DNA from: an uncultured Campylobacter sp.
GTDB lineage: Bacteria > Campylobacterota > Campylobacteria > Campylobacterales > Campylobacteraceae
DNA: 56,434 bases
NCBI RefSeq assembly: GCF_944323605.1
Contig: NZ_CALUTC010000010.1
Location: 1-56,434 of the forward strand
Direction: 5' to 3'
This document shows, piece after piece, positions 1-8,906 of the stretch. The position numbers were made by a program, and so were the translations under genes. The notes beneath the pieces were generated by a model, which was not told where the DNA came from, did not search any database, and saw only the letters and a list, made by a program, of their open reading frames with translations. The stretch's first letter is position 1. Each line of letters begins with the position of its first letter.

Positions 1-167
1 ATAATTTAAATTATTTATATTATTTTACAACTAGCTTTTATTTTTAGTTTTATTGTGAGGGTTTAAGGTTGTTTTATTTTTGGTGGATATGAAACATAAA
101 TTTTTAAAATGTAATTTTTGATTTGTAAAAACTTATTGCTTAATAAACTTACATTTATTGCTCTTAT

Positions 168-187
168 TTAGGAATACTTTTTGCTTG
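168..187 (+). promoter_or_regulatory. sigma54 (RpoN) promoter
   Basis: The site reads TTAGGAATACTTTTTGCTTG. It has the GG (171-172) and GC (183-184) dinucleotides separated by exactly ten bases and the TTTGCTT -12 box typical of Campylobacter flagellar RpoN promoters. It lies about 35 bases before the ATG at 221, so transcription would begin near 195. This suggests the following gene belongs to the flagellar middle-gene regulon. Confidence 0.75.
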
Positions 188-220
188 TTTTATTTGCATA
201 TATTTTGAAAGGAGATAAGT

Positions 221-598
221 ATGCAGGTTAATTACAAAACCATAAGTTCTCTTGAATTTGATGTTTTGAGTGGAACTTATAAAAATGTAGAAAAACAAGT
301 TGAGGACAGTTCTGGCTCTTTTTCCGGTCTGTTAGAGCTTGGCTCATCTAACAATACAGATGATCCTTCCTCTTTATCAGGCAAGAATTATGTAAGTGAG
401 CTTAGCAGCAGTATGGCTTCTCTTGGATTTGGTGGAAGTAATTCTTCTCAAGTATCTTTTTCAAATGACTTTAGCACATCTTTACAAGCTTATAAATTTA
501 GACAAGATGAGCAAAATATTTTGAACAAAAAAGAGCAAGAAAACCTTTCTAATTCACAAAAAAGTGCTTTAGATGAGATTTTATCTCAAGTTTCCTAA
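221..598 (+). CDS. Hypothetical sigma54-controlled protein
   Basis: I do not recognise this 125-residue protein. It has no signal peptide or membrane segment. It is Ser/Asn/Gly-rich in the middle (about residues 30-85) and ends in a charged, probably helical segment rich in Lys, Glu and Gln. The start is supported by the ribosome-binding site AAAGGAG eight bases upstream of ATG. A well-formed RpoN promoter precedes it, so co-expression with the flagellar hook/basal-body genes is inferred. The composition resembles small flagellum-associated or flagellum-secreted proteins, but no homology is claimed. It converges on yigZ, and a shared hairpin holds both stop codons. Confidence 0.75.
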   Translation: MQVNYKTISSLEFDVLSGTYKNVEKQVEDSSGSFSGLLELGSSNNTDDPSSLSGKNYVSELSSSMASLGFGGSNSSQVSFSNDFSTSLQAYKFRQDEQNILNKKEQENLSNSQKSALDEILSQVS

Positions 599-618
599 GC
601 TAAAAGCTTAGGAATTCT
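592..618 (+). terminator. Hairpin terminator between convergent genes
   Basis: TTCCTAAGC (592-600) pairs perfectly with GCTTAGGAA (606-614) around a 5-base loop, followed on the plus strand by ATTCTTTT. The stem contains the stop codon of the upstream gene (596-598), and the stop codon of the convergent yigZ lies at the stem-loop junction (600-602). It probably ends transcription from the left; the minus strand lacks a T-run. Confidence 0.6.
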
Positions 619-1157
619 TTTAAAAGGCTTTTTTCTTTATCGTTTATACTTAATCTTATAAAAACATCATCATTATTAAATTTAGAATCAAAACTTATGT
701 TATTTTTTACGCACTTGTGTTTAAATTTATTAAAGAATTTTATATTTAATTTAAAAGAAAACTCATCTTTAAGCTCAAAATCTACGGTTTTAGCATTTTG
801 TATAGCCAAATTTGTAGCTGCAAAATACGCCCTAATTAGCCCACCAACACCCAATTTTATGCCTCCAAAATACCTTACTACTATAACAGCACTATCTATG
901 AGATCAGCCCCTCTTAATGCATTAAGACAAGGGAGTCCGGCAGAATTTTTAGGTTCAAAATCGTCGCTTTTGTCTTCAACGATTTGTTTATGCTCGTTTA
1001 AAAACCTATATGCATAAACAAAATGCACAGCCTTTGTGTGCTTTTCTTTTAGTTTGTTTAACAGTTCTTTGTATTCTTTAAAATTGCAAATATAAGCTAT
1101 GAAGGTTGATTTTTTTATATCTAGTTTTGCTTGTGAGATGTTTTCTATTTTTTTCAT
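600..1157 (-). CDS. yigZ: YigZ/IMPACT family protein
   Basis: This 185-residue protein carries the UPF0029/IMPACT N-terminal signature: SAGLP at residues 72-76, RYFGG at 95-99 and KLGVGGL at 101-107. The bacterial family has a ribosomal-protein-S5-like fold and a smaller ferredoxin-like C-terminal domain. Its role is unsettled; related eukaryotic IMPACT proteins act in translation control. Length is slightly under the usual 200 or so residues, because the C-terminal domain is short. It is probably a monocistronic cytosolic gene, convergent with the gene to its left. Confidence 0.88.
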   Translation of the reverse strand: MKKIENISQAKLDIKKSTFIAYICNFKEYKELLNKLKEKHTKAVHFVYAYRFLNEHKQIVEDKSDDFEPKNSAGLPCLNALRGADLIDSAVIVVRYFGGIKLGVGGLIRAYFAATNLAIQNAKTVDFELKDEFSFKLNIKFFNKFKHKCVKNNISFDSKFNNDDVFIRLSINDKEKSLLKEFLSF

Positions 1158-1175
1158 AAAGAAATGATAGCAAAA

Positions 1176-1646
1176 TTATCCCTTTTTAAAGATATTTAAT
1201 ATAAAAAAACTAAGTTTTTTTAGTATGCTCTTTTTTGAATTAAGTATCAAATATCTAGCCACATCTTTACGACCAAACATTACGGCAAAAGAAAAGGGTG
1301 TCATTCCTAAGCCATTATTTTCATCGATATTTGCACCATTTTGCACCAAAAGCTTACACATAGGTAAATACCCTTTAAAACAAACACCAGCTAAAGGGGT
1401 TTGCCCTCTATCGTTTTTTTCGTCTATTCTAGCACCCTTTGAAATAAGCATTTGTGCAGTTTCTAAAGAATTGTTATAAGCTGCTAACATAAGCAAGGTA
1501 TCACCTTTATGAGTTTTTAAATTTACATTTAATCCAGCTTCTATCATAATCTTTAGGTTTTCGCTTTCATTATTTCTGGCGAAATTAAAAGCCATATTGC
1601 AAAGTCTGGCAAATTGTTTTTCTTCTTCTAGGCTTAATTCTTGCAT
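1176..1646 (-). CDS. Ankyrin-repeat protein, catalase partner (Cj1386-like)
   Basis: This 156-residue cytosolic protein is built of roughly three ankyrin repeats (residues about 26-135), seen as recurring G-x-TPL/LLMLAA and A-x-x-L-x-x-x-GA patterns, followed by a lysine-rich hydrophobic tail. It lies just downstream of katA on the same strand. The same pair exists in C. jejuni (katA-Cj1386), where the ankyrin protein is reported to help supply heme to catalase; the same role is inferred here. The start ATG at 1646 has AAGGAA upstream. A long hairpin separates it from katA, so its translation or mRNA stability may be set separately. Confidence 0.85.
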   Translation of the reverse strand: MQELSLEEEKQFARLCNMAFNFARNNESENLKIMIEAGLNVNLKTHKGDTLLMLAAYNNSLETAQMLISKGARIDEKNDRGQTPLAGVCFKGYLPMCKLLVQNGANIDENNGLGMTPFSFAVMFGRKDVARYLILNSKKSILKKLSFFILNIFKKG

Positions 1647-1660
1647 TATATTTCCTTATA

Positions 1661-1731
1661 TTCAATTCTTTCTGCCAACAAGGAGGGAGTATTGTTAGCA
1701 GAAAGAATTGAAGTAGGATACACCTACTTCA
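1661..1731 (-). repeat. Two tandem hairpins in the katA-ankyrin intercistronic gap
   Basis: Bases 1661-1681 pair with 1692-1712 (21 positions, one mismatch at 1676/1697) around a 10-base loop. Immediately beside it GAAGTAGG (1710-1717) pairs with CCTACTTC (1723-1730), enclosing the katA stop codon. On the minus-strand transcript the second hairpin comes first. Neither is followed by a U-run, so a processing or stabilising role, or partial attenuation, is more likely than classical termination. Confidence 0.6.
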
Positions 1732-3145
1732 AAGCATTTTTTACCCCATCAGCATACTCTTTGCTTATTTTTTCAAAATGCACTAAGGCTTTATCTATGA
1801 TGTTTTGATTAACTCCTTGCATAGATGCTGCTATATTTTTGAAAAGCTGCTCTTTTTGCGAGTTATTCATTATGTTAAAAAGGGCTCTTGGTTGAGTGTA
1901 AAAATCATTATCTAGCGGAGCGTATCTATTAGCACCACCGTCTATTTTTAATTCAGGTTCATTAAAATTTGTGCTTTCTTTAGCAGAATAATCATAGCTA
2001 TTTGGTTCATAATAGGCTGCTTGATTTTTGTATTCATCAAAATTCATAGCACCAGCGACATTATAGGTATTTACCTCACTTCTTGCCTTATTTACAGGTA
2101 AAAGATGATAATTAGTGCCTATTCTATATCTTTGTGCGTCAGGATAGCTAAAAATTCTACCTTGTAGCATTTTATCAGGGCTAAAGCCAATACCTGGCAC
2201 TATATTGCTAGGACTAAAGGCAGCTTGTTCTACTTCGTTAAAATAATTTTGTGGATTCTTGTTTAAAACCATTTCTCCAACCTCTATTAAAGGCACTATA
2301 CTATGAGGCCAAACTTTTGTTAAATCAAAAGGATTGAAACCTAATTTATCTACCTCATTTTCTGCAAGGATTTGCACTTGAAATGTCCATTTAGGAAAAT
2401 CCCCATTTTCTATGCTATTATATAGATCTCTTTGATGAGATTCTCTATCTTTAGCTATAAGAGCTTCAGCTTCTTCATTTGTTAAATTTTTAATGCCTTG
2501 CTTAGTTTTAAAGTGAAATTTAACCCAAAATCTTTCATTTTTATTATTTATAAGACTATAAGTATGAGAGCCAAAACCGTGCATATGTCTGTAAGTTGCT
2601 GGAATCCCCCTATCGCTCATCAGTATGGTAATCTGATGCAAAGCTTCAGGACAAAGCGTCCAAAAATCCCAAGCGGCATTAGCATTTCTTAAATGCGTTC
2701 TAGGGTCTCTTTTTTGAGTGTGTATGAAGTCAGGGAATTTATAAGGATCTCTTATAAAAAATGTCGGTGTATTGTTTCCAACTAGGTCCCAATTTCCTTC
2801 CTTTGTATAAAATTTGATAGCAAAGCCTCTTACATCTCTTTCAGCATCAGCAGCCCCAGCCTCACCAGCAACTGTTGAAAATCTTAAAAATAAAGGTGTA
2901 ACTTCGCCTTTTTGCAAAACTTTAGCCTTGGTAAATTTTGAAATATCTGCAGTGATTTTAAGCTCCCCGTAAGCAGCACTACCTTTTGCATGAACCGTTC
3001 TTTCAGGGATTCTTTCTCTATTTTGATGAGCTAGTTTTTCAAGCAAGATATAATCTTGCAACAATAAAGGTCCCTTAGCACCAGCTGATAGCGAGTTTTG
3101 ATTATCCGCTACTATATTTCCAAAATCGTTTGTAAGCTTTTTCAT
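1724..3145 (-). CDS. katA: Catalase KatA
   Basis: Monofunctional heme catalase that converts hydrogen peroxide to water and oxygen. The 473-residue length fits small-subunit (clade 3) bacterial catalases. The distal His is at residue 52 (RTVHAKG), the distal Asn lies in VGNNTP (122-127), RFSTV is at 89-92, and the proximal heme Tyr lies in the R-x-F-x-Y-x6-R segment near residue 335. There is no signal peptide, so it acts in the cytoplasm. The ankyrin gene that follows probably assists heme loading. A PerR-like box upstream suggests peroxide-responsive repression. The start is ATG at 3145, preceded by AGAAAGG. Confidence 0.97.
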   Translation of the reverse strand: MKKLTNDFGNIVADNQNSLSAGAKGPLLLQDYILLEKLAHQNRERIPERTVHAKGSAAYGELKITADISKFTKAKVLQKGEVTPLFLRFSTVAGEAGAADAERDVRGFAIKFYTKEGNWDLVGNNTPTFFIRDPYKFPDFIHTQKRDPRTHLRNANAAWDFWTLCPEALHQITILMSDRGIPATYRHMHGFGSHTYSLINNKNERFWVKFHFKTKQGIKNLTNEEAEALIAKDRESHQRDLYNSIENGDFPKWTFQVQILAENEVDKLGFNPFDLTKVWPHSIVPLIEVGEMVLNKNPQNYFNEVEQAAFSPSNIVPGIGFSPDKMLQGRIFSYPDAQRYRIGTNYHLLPVNKARSEVNTYNVAGAMNFDEYKNQAAYYEPNSYDYSAKESTNFNEPELKIDGGANRYAPLDNDFYTQPRALFNIMNNSQKEQLFKNIAASMQGVNQNIIDKALVHFEKISKEYADGVKNALK

Positions 3146-3222
3146 AATCTAGCCTTTCTAAACAATAAGATTTATTATTTAGAAAATTATATTATATAAA
3201 AAATAAAAATAATATTAAATGA

Positions 3223-3237
3223 TAAAAATTATTATAA
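3223..3237 (-). promoter_or_regulatory. Candidate PerR box of katA
   Basis: On the minus strand the site reads TTATAATAATTTTTA, matching 13 of 15 positions of the PerR consensus TTATAATNATTATAA. It lies about 80 bases upstream of the katA start and just upstream of an AT-rich TATAATATAAT stretch (about 3188-3198) that could hold the -10 box. PerR control of katA is established in C. jejuni; assignment of this exact site is inference. Confidence 0.5.
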
Positions 3238-3288
3238 GAATTTAATTTTTTTTAATGAAATATTTTTTAAAGGATAATAATTAGGAGT

Positions 3289-3319
3289 AGTTTAAAGCTG
3301 TAAAGCTTTAAACTTTTTA
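3289..3319 (-). terminator. Perfect inverted repeat at the end of lon
   Basis: AGTTTAAAGCT (3289-3299) pairs with AGCTTTAAACT (3304-3314) around GTAA, directly next to the lon stop codon (3317-3319). A T-run follows only on the plus strand, where no gene precedes it, so it is a poor intrinsic terminator for lon. It may instead protect the 3' end of the lon mRNA. Confidence 0.4.
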
Positions 3320-5692
3320 TATCAAGGCTTCTTTTAAGACATCATCAAAGGTGCTTACTGGTATTATTTTCATATTGTTTTTTACTTCATCTGGTATATC
3401 TTTTAAATCTCTTTCGTAATTCTTTTTAGGTATCAAAGCTGTTTTTATATTAGCCTTATACGCAGCTATTAATTTTTCTTTAAGCCCACCAATTGGCAAA
3501 ACCTTGCCATGCAAATCTATTTCACCGGTCATAGCCACACAAGCTTTTACCTTCTTTCCGCTAAATATGGAAGCTAGAGCTGTGCTCATTGTTATACCTG
3601 CACTTGGACCGTCTTTTGGGGTAGCTCCATCTGGTACGTGAATGTGTATGTTGTATTGATCGTAAATGTTTTCTTTGTCTTTATAAAAGAATTTTTGAGG
3701 GATATGTATCTTTTTTTCATCTATAAGATTTTTTATCATGCTAAAGGCTATATGTGCTGATTCTTTCATAACATCCCCTAGACTACCAGTTAGCATAAGC
3801 TCTCCTTTGCCCTTTATCTTTATAGCTTCTATTTTAAGCACATCTCCACCAACTGCAGTCCAAGCAAGCCCATTTACTTCGCCTATCTTATCTTCTTTAT
3901 CGCTCTTTTCTATTTCATAAACCTTTTTATCTATAAATTTAGACAGGTTTTTTGAGTTTATGCTCACTTTTTTATCGTTGCTTAGTAAAATTTGTTTAAC
4001 TGCTTTTCTGCAAAGTGAGGCTATTTTTCGTCTTAAATTTCTAACCCCAGATTCTCTTGTGTATTCACTTATTAGCAGTTCTATAGCTTCTTTACTTATG
4101 GATAATTCGCTACTTTTTAAACCGTGTTTTTTTAGTTCATCTGGTATTAAATAACTCTTTGCTATATGAAATTTTTCATTTGGAGTGTAAGAGCTTAGTT
4201 CTATAAATTCCATCCTATCTCTAAGCGGTGTTGGTATATTTTCAATATCATTTGCTGTTGCTATAAAAATTACCTTGCTTAAATCTACATTGAAATTCAG
4301 ATAGTAATCCCTAAATTTAGAGTTTTGTTCAGGGTCTAAAATTTCTAAAAGCACAGCAGAAGGGTCTCCTCTAAAGCTTCTGTTTAATTTATCTATCTCA
4401 TCTAGCACTACAACTGGATTTATCTGTTTTGCTTCGATTAATCCCTGTATAATGCGTCCGGGCATTGCTCCTATGTATGTGCGACGATGTCCTCTTAGCT
4501 CATTTACATCTTCAAGCCCACCAAGAGCTATCCTTATAAGCTCTCTTTTTAATGCTTTAGCAACAGAATTTGCCAAAGAGGTTTTTCCAACGCCAGGAGG
4601 TCCATAAAGACAAAGTATAACCTTGGCACCGTCTTTATCTGCTATCTGTCTTTTTTCTAGCAATTCTCTTACAGCAAAATACTCTTCTATCCTTTCTTTA
4701 GGTTTTTCTAAGGCATAGTGATCCTTGTTTAGTTGCTTTGAGACCTCTTTTATATCAAGCTTTTTTTTAGATACCTTTTCAAAAGGCACATCTATGGCTG
4801 TTTCTATATAAGTTTGTATCATCGAGGCTTCTGAATTGTCTTGATGAATTCTTTCAAATTTCTCAATCTGCTTTTTTATCTCTTTGTAACTTTCCTCATA
4901 CATAAATTTCTTTTTTGCTTCTAGCTTTGCATAATATTCTTTTGTTTCATCTTCTTTTTGGGTGTCGCTACCTAATTCTTTTTGAATTTGTCTTAGCTGT
5001 TCTTTTAAAAAATATTCTTTATTAACCTGGTCTATTCTTGAATGCACCCTGCTTTTTATCTCTTTTCTAAGCTTGTTTGTTTCTATTTCCTCGCTTACTA
5101 ATTCTATGAGTTTTAATACCTTTTTTTCAAGCTTTGTTTCTATAAAAAATTCATAAGCTTTTTGTTTTTGAATTCTTATGGTATTTAGTATTAAATCACA
5201 AATTCTAGAGCTATCCTGCCCTTCCTCTATAGTTCTTAGCAAATCTGGTGAAAAATAATGGCTTATACTAGCAAGTGCTCTTACTTTTTCTTTGAGAACG
5301 GTTAATAAAGCGTCATTTTTTTGAGCAGGTATATTTGTTTGCTGTATCAGATCCACCATAGCTTGCAACGGTCTGCTAGAAATCTTTTCTATTATCCTAG
5401 CTTTTGCATAGCCTTGAAATAAAATTTTAACTCTTCCATCTGGCAAAGGCACTTTTCTCATAATCATACCCACAACACCACAGTCATATATGTCATCAAA
5501 GCTTCTAGCTCCTTCTATCTTTGATGGAGCTACAAAAATCATACTTTCATTTTTTATGGCAAGTTCCATAGCATTTATATTTTGCATATCGCTTAAAAAT
5601 ATAGGAGTTATCATAAAGGGATATAAAAATAGTTCATCTTCCACTATCACAGGCATTTTTGCTGGGTAGTTTTTGACATTTTCAAGTTCCAT
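3317..5692 (-). CDS. lon: ATP-dependent protease Lon
   Basis: Cytosolic ATP-dependent serine protease that degrades misfolded and regulatory proteins. The 791 residues show the LON substrate-binding domain (about 10-200), a coiled-coil linker, an AAA+ module with Walker A GPPGVGKT (364-371) and Walker B VVVLDEID, and the C-terminal protease domain. The catalytic dyad is Ser697 (in DGPSAGIT) and Lys740; the 43-residue spacing equals that in E. coli. It starts 9 bases after the bamD stop codon, on the same strand, as in C. jejuni (Cj1073c-Cj1074c). Length is normal and no key residue is missing. Confidence 0.97.
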   Translation of the reverse strand: MELENVKNYPAKMPVIVEDELFLYPFMITPIFLSDMQNINAMELAIKNESMIFVAPSKIEGARSFDDIYDCGVVGMIMRKVPLPDGRVKILFQGYAKARIIEKISSRPLQAMVDLIQQTNIPAQKNDALLTVLKEKVRALASISHYFSPDLLRTIEEGQDSSRICDLILNTIRIQKQKAYEFFIETKLEKKVLKLIELVSEEIETNKLRKEIKSRVHSRIDQVNKEYFLKEQLRQIQKELGSDTQKEDETKEYYAKLEAKKKFMYEESYKEIKKQIEKFERIHQDNSEASMIQTYIETAIDVPFEKVSKKKLDIKEVSKQLNKDHYALEKPKERIEEYFAVRELLEKRQIADKDGAKVILCLYGPPGVGKTSLANSVAKALKRELIRIALGGLEDVNELRGHRRTYIGAMPGRIIQGLIEAKQINPVVVLDEIDKLNRSFRGDPSAVLLEILDPEQNSKFRDYYLNFNVDLSKVIFIATANDIENIPTPLRDRMEFIELSSYTPNEKFHIAKSYLIPDELKKHGLKSSELSISKEAIELLISEYTRESGVRNLRRKIASLCRKAVKQILLSNDKKVSINSKNLSKFIDKKVYEIEKSDKEDKIGEVNGLAWTAVGGDVLKIEAIKIKGKGELMLTGSLGDVMKESAHIAFSMIKNLIDEKKIHIPQKFFYKDKENIYDQYNIHIHVPDGATPKDGPSAGITMSTALASIFSGKKVKACVAMTGEIDLHGKVLPIGGLKEKLIAAYKANIKTALIPKKNYERDLKDIPDEVKNNMKIIPVSTFDDVLKEALI

Positions 5693-5701
5693 ATTTTTTC
5701 C

Positions 5702-6337
5702 TTACTCAAACATTCTTCTATACCAAGCTAATTTAGCCTTTATCATAGGCACATCTTTTAGCTCGGAATTTTCTAATCTTTCTTTATAAATTTCATAGCT
5801 TTCATACTTATCAGTTCTTTCATAAAGTGCTGCTATCTCTTGTTCTAAAGCGTAAAAAGCCAACCTAAATTTAGTGAGCATAGTCCCAACCAAAACGCTA
5901 TACTGTGTATTTGGGTAAGAAGCTGAAAAGTTATCTATTTGATTCATAGTTTCTATTAATAATCCCTGCTCTCTATTTGGTAAGGCAAAGGATTCAAATT
6001 TAGACCTAATCTGCATATATCTTATAAAGTCTATATTTTTTGATGTTCCAAATTTTTTAGCATTTTCATCTAGATAAAAATTTGCTAATTGGTATTCTTC
6101 CTCGTCTATGTGTGCTTGTGCTAATATAAGTCCAACAGGCTCTAATAAAGGATCTGATATATGTTCGCTAGCCATAGAGGTGTAATGTTCATCAGCCTTT
6201 TCTAAATCTCTATCTTGTAAGTCTTTAATTATTTGTTCATACCACTGTGATGCACTAAGATTGTAGAGTTCATCTTGTGTGCTACAAGCTACAAAAAATA
6301 ATGATAACAAGGCAAAAGTAAAAATATTTTTAAACAT
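5702..6337 (-). CDS. bamD: Outer-membrane assembly lipoprotein BamD
   Basis: A lipoprotein with a short hydrophobic leader and lipobox FVAC (Cys18), followed by TPR-like helical repeats over about 200 residues. BamD is the essential lipoprotein of the BAM complex, which inserts beta-barrel proteins into the outer membrane. Typical features are the early Tyr/Leu-rich segment after the cysteine and the ending KAKLAWYRRMFE, close to other Campylobacter members. It sits directly upstream of lon and is likely co-transcribed. The start is ATG at 6337. Confidence 0.88.
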   Translation of the reverse strand: MFKNIFTFALLSLFFVACSTQDELYNLSASQWYEQIIKDLQDRDLEKADEHYTSMASEHISDPLLEPVGLILAQAHIDEEEYQLANFYLDENAKKFGTSKNIDFIRYMQIRSKFESFALPNREQGLLIETMNQIDNFSASYPNTQYSVLVGTMLTKFRLAFYALEQEIAALYERTDKYESYEIYKERLENSELKDVPMIKAKLAWYRRMFE

Positions 6338-6425
6338 AAAACACTCGTATAATCAAAATAAAGCAAAATGATAGCAAATTTTTTAAAATAAAGCATTAAT
6401 TTTAAGGTTTTAAAGTGATTAAAGT

Positions 6426-7625
6426 CTATTTTTTATAAACCTCGTTTTTAAATTCCTTGCATTCAAAGCCATTTTTATTTAAGCTGACTACCCTTAAGTA
6501 TCCGCCATCATCTACTTTACCCTCGCATAAAAATACTCTAGGACTTATATGTATGGGAAATTTATGCTTGTTTCTGTGTCCAAAAAGCTGATAAGTGTTA
6601 TTTTTTGTGTTTTTGCAAAACAAATCCGCTACTATCTTACTATCATCGTAGCCACCAACACCCATTATAAGCTCATTTGTAGGAATGAAACTAAGTTCGT
6701 AATCCTCATTTGGTAGATAAGAAAGTCCGCCGTGTGAGCAAAATATAAGCTTTTCTCCAAATTCATACAAAAAACATTCTTTAAAGCTGGGATATAATTC
6801 CTTTGCATCTTTTTGGCTTATCTTTTCTTTTCTAAAATCTTTGATAGTATTTTCATTAAATTCTTTAGAGCTTGAAATTTCTCTATTTGCCCATTTTACT
6901 AAATGTCTTTCGTGGTTTCCTTCAAGCAAGACAACATTTTTTAAATCTTTTATTTTTAAGAGCCATTTTATGACCTTGCCGTTTTCTATGCCTCTGTCTA
7001 TGTAATCCCCTAAAAATATATAAAATTCATCATCTTTTATTTTGTTTATAGCTTTTTTTAATACTGTAAAGCAACCTTGAATATCCCCTATGTGGTGAAT
7101 TTTTTTGTAAGAATTTAAATTTTTTCTTTCGAATAAGACTTTTTTGTATTCGTCTGGTTTTAAAATTTTGTATTTTTTAGATATTTTTTCTTTATTTAGC
7201 CCATAATCTATAGCTTCTAATATATGTTCTGGTATAAAAACACCGCTTTTTTGTGCCTCTTGGAGATTTTTTTCTTTACATTGCTCTAAGCTAAGCTCGT
7301 TAAATTCTAGCACATAAAAAGCATATCTGTATTTTTGTGCTAGATCTTTGTATTCTTTTAGCAAAGAATTGTTTGCATTTGGTGCATTTACTATGCAAAA
7401 ATTTCCTTTTTGCATACGCAACTCTAAAAAATTCATCAAAGTCTTTAAGATTTCACTAGCATTACCGTATTCTAAGCTTTTATATCCATTTGTTAGGCTT
7501 TTTAAGCCTCCAGCTAAAAACCTAAATTCTTCTAAATCTAAGCAGTATTCTAACAAACCATTCTTAGCTAACCACTCTTTTTGTCCGTTAAAATAATTAC
7601 CTCTTAAGATAAATAAAATTCTCAA
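6426..7625 (-). CDS. PPP-family metallophosphatase with degenerate kinase-like N-terminus
   Basis: The C-terminal half is a calcineurin-type phosphatase with all metal motifs: GDIQGC (180-185), GDYIDRG (206-212), GNHE (236-239), SHGG (near 294) and GHR (near 350). The first 155 residues resemble the kinase part of bacterial or T4-type polynucleotide kinase (ILRG...G at the start, then an ...N...LLKEYKDLA... lid region), but the P-loop reads GNYFNGQKE instead of GxxxxGK[ST]. The kinase is therefore probably inactive, or the resemblance is remote. The best reading of the start is TTG at 7625 with AAGGG upstream. The substrate is unknown: RNA or nucleotide ends, Ap4A and phosphoproteins are all possible. 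It lies between bamD and pgi on the same strand. Confidence 0.7.
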   Translation of the reverse strand: MRILFILRGNYFNGQKEWLAKNGLLEYCLDLEEFRFLAGGLKSLTNGYKSLEYGNASEILKTLMNFLELRMQKGNFCIVNAPNANNSLLKEYKDLAQKYRYAFYVLEFNELSLEQCKEKNLQEAQKSGVFIPEHILEAIDYGLNKEKISKKYKILKPDEYKKVLFERKNLNSYKKIHHIGDIQGCFTVLKKAINKIKDDEFYIFLGDYIDRGIENGKVIKWLLKIKDLKNVVLLEGNHERHLVKWANREISSSKEFNENTIKDFRKEKISQKDAKELYPSFKECFLYEFGEKLIFCSHGGLSYLPNEDYELSFIPTNELIMGVGGYDDSKIVADLFCKNTKNNTYQLFGHRNKHKFPIHISPRVFLCEGKVDDGGYLRVVSLNKNGFECKEFKNEVYKK

Positions 7626-7676
7626 CTCAAAGCCCTTATAAAAATTTATCTAGTTTATAATTTTATATTAAAGAAT

Positions 7677-8906
7677 TTAATGAGAAAGTAAATTTTTAAG
7701 CATTAGTTTTCCAACTTCAACGCCCGGTTGATCATAAGTATTTATTCCAAGCATTATTCCACAAGCTGAAGTAAGTAGTTCGTAATAATACATCAAATAT
7801 CCGCAGTGCCAGGCGTCAAGCTCATCTATCTCTATCAAATCAACGCTCAAATTTTCAGCTATTAAAGCGTGCATTGTTGCTTCGCACTGTGTGTTTAAAA
7901 GCTTTTGTAAGCTTATGTTATTTGCAAAATCACAGTCCTCTAATCCCTTAAAGCTTAAATTCGGTATTGTGGGTGAATTTTTTACATTTAAAACTTTCAA
8001 AAAGGTTACTGTTTTATCTTTTGGTCCGTCCATTATCAGCTGTAAAAAGCTGTGCTGATCTCTTGCACCTATTAGAGCTATTGGAGTTATTCCAAACCTT
8101 TTGTATCCTCGTTTTTTGCCTAAGCTTTCGGCTATTAGCTGTATATACCATTCATTAAAGGTTGTAAATTCGTTTGCATAAGAAAAGAGTATGTTTATAT
8201 TAGCGTTTTTGTGGGTGCAATAATGATAAGCCTTTTGTAAAATTTCATCTTTTTTGTGAGTGAAAAAATCCTCATAACAAGCCTTAGCACCTTCTAATAA
8301 AGCCTTTGTATCGTATCCACAAAAAGAAAGTGGCACTATACCAACAGCTGAAAGCACAGAAAATCTTCCCCCAACATTTGAAGGTATAAAAAATCTTTTT
8401 ATATCCAAATCTTTTCCAAGCTCATCAAGCTTTGATTTTTCATCTGTTATAAAGACAAAATACTTTTTTAGTTCTTCGTTTTTTAGCTTAAAGTGCGATA
8501 TTACAAGCTTAAAAAGCGATATAACTTCTATCGTTGTGCCGCTTTTGGAGCTTATTATAAAAAAACTGTTTTCTAGTTTTATTTTATTAAGAACCGAATT
8601 TAACGCGTATGATGAAGTATTGTCGATTATAAACAGTTTTTTGTTTTCATCTTTTTTTTCTTCTTTTAAAAAATCTTTTAACGCCTTTACTCCACAGCTT
8701 GAGCCACCCATTCCAATCAAAATTATATTTTTTATATGCTCTTTATCTTTAAAAAAATCTTTGCTTTCATCTATTATCTTAAATGAGCTATCTACTAAAT
8801 GATAATATCCAACTTCCTTGCTTTGTTTTTCATCATTTATGCGGTGTGCGTATGCTGCTATCTTAGCGAAGTCCGTTTGTTTAAAAAAAAGTGTATTTTT
8901 TAGCAT
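7677..8906 (-). CDS. pgi: Glucose-6-phosphate isomerase
   Basis: Interconverts glucose-6-phosphate and fructose-6-phosphate. The 409-residue length matches the short Campylobacter/Helicobacter-type enzyme. Visible features are the sugar-phosphate loop GMGGSSCG, SSKSGTT in the SIS domain, and the DQHSFLQLIMDGP segment containing the catalytic region. Many Campylobacter lack phosphofructokinase, so Pgi mainly serves gluconeogenesis and supply of hexose-phosphate for surface sugars; that fits its overlap with galU, whose stop region overlaps the pgi start by 7 bases. A C. jejuni counterpart is Cj1535c. Confidence 0.95.
   Translation of the reverse strand: MLKNTLFFKQTDFAKIAAYAHRINDEKQSKEVGYYHLVDSSFKIIDESKDFFKDKEHIKNIILIGMGGSSCGVKALKDFLKEEKKDENKKLFIIDNTSSYALNSVLNKIKLENSFFIISSKSGTTIEVISLFKLVISHFKLKNEELKKYFVFITDEKSKLDELGKDLDIKRFFIPSNVGGRFSVLSAVGIVPLSFCGYDTKALLEGAKACYEDFFTHKKDEILQKAYHYCTHKNANINILFSYANEFTTFNEWYIQLIAESLGKKRGYKRFGITPIALIGARDQHSFLQLIMDGPKDKTVTFLKVLNVKNSPTIPNLSFKGLEDCDFANNISLQKLLNTQCEATMHALIAENLSVDLIEIDELDAWHCGYLMYYYELLTSACGIMLGINTYDQPGVEVGKLMLKNLLSH

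Noticed and set aside
697..1017. Plus-strand open frame inside yigZ
   Set aside because: It is the antisense shadow of the conserved YigZ coding region; it has no SD and no family resemblance.
3289..3314. Strong rho-independent terminator for lon
   Set aside because: A T-run is present only on the plus strand, opposite to lon; kept only as a low-confidence hairpin.
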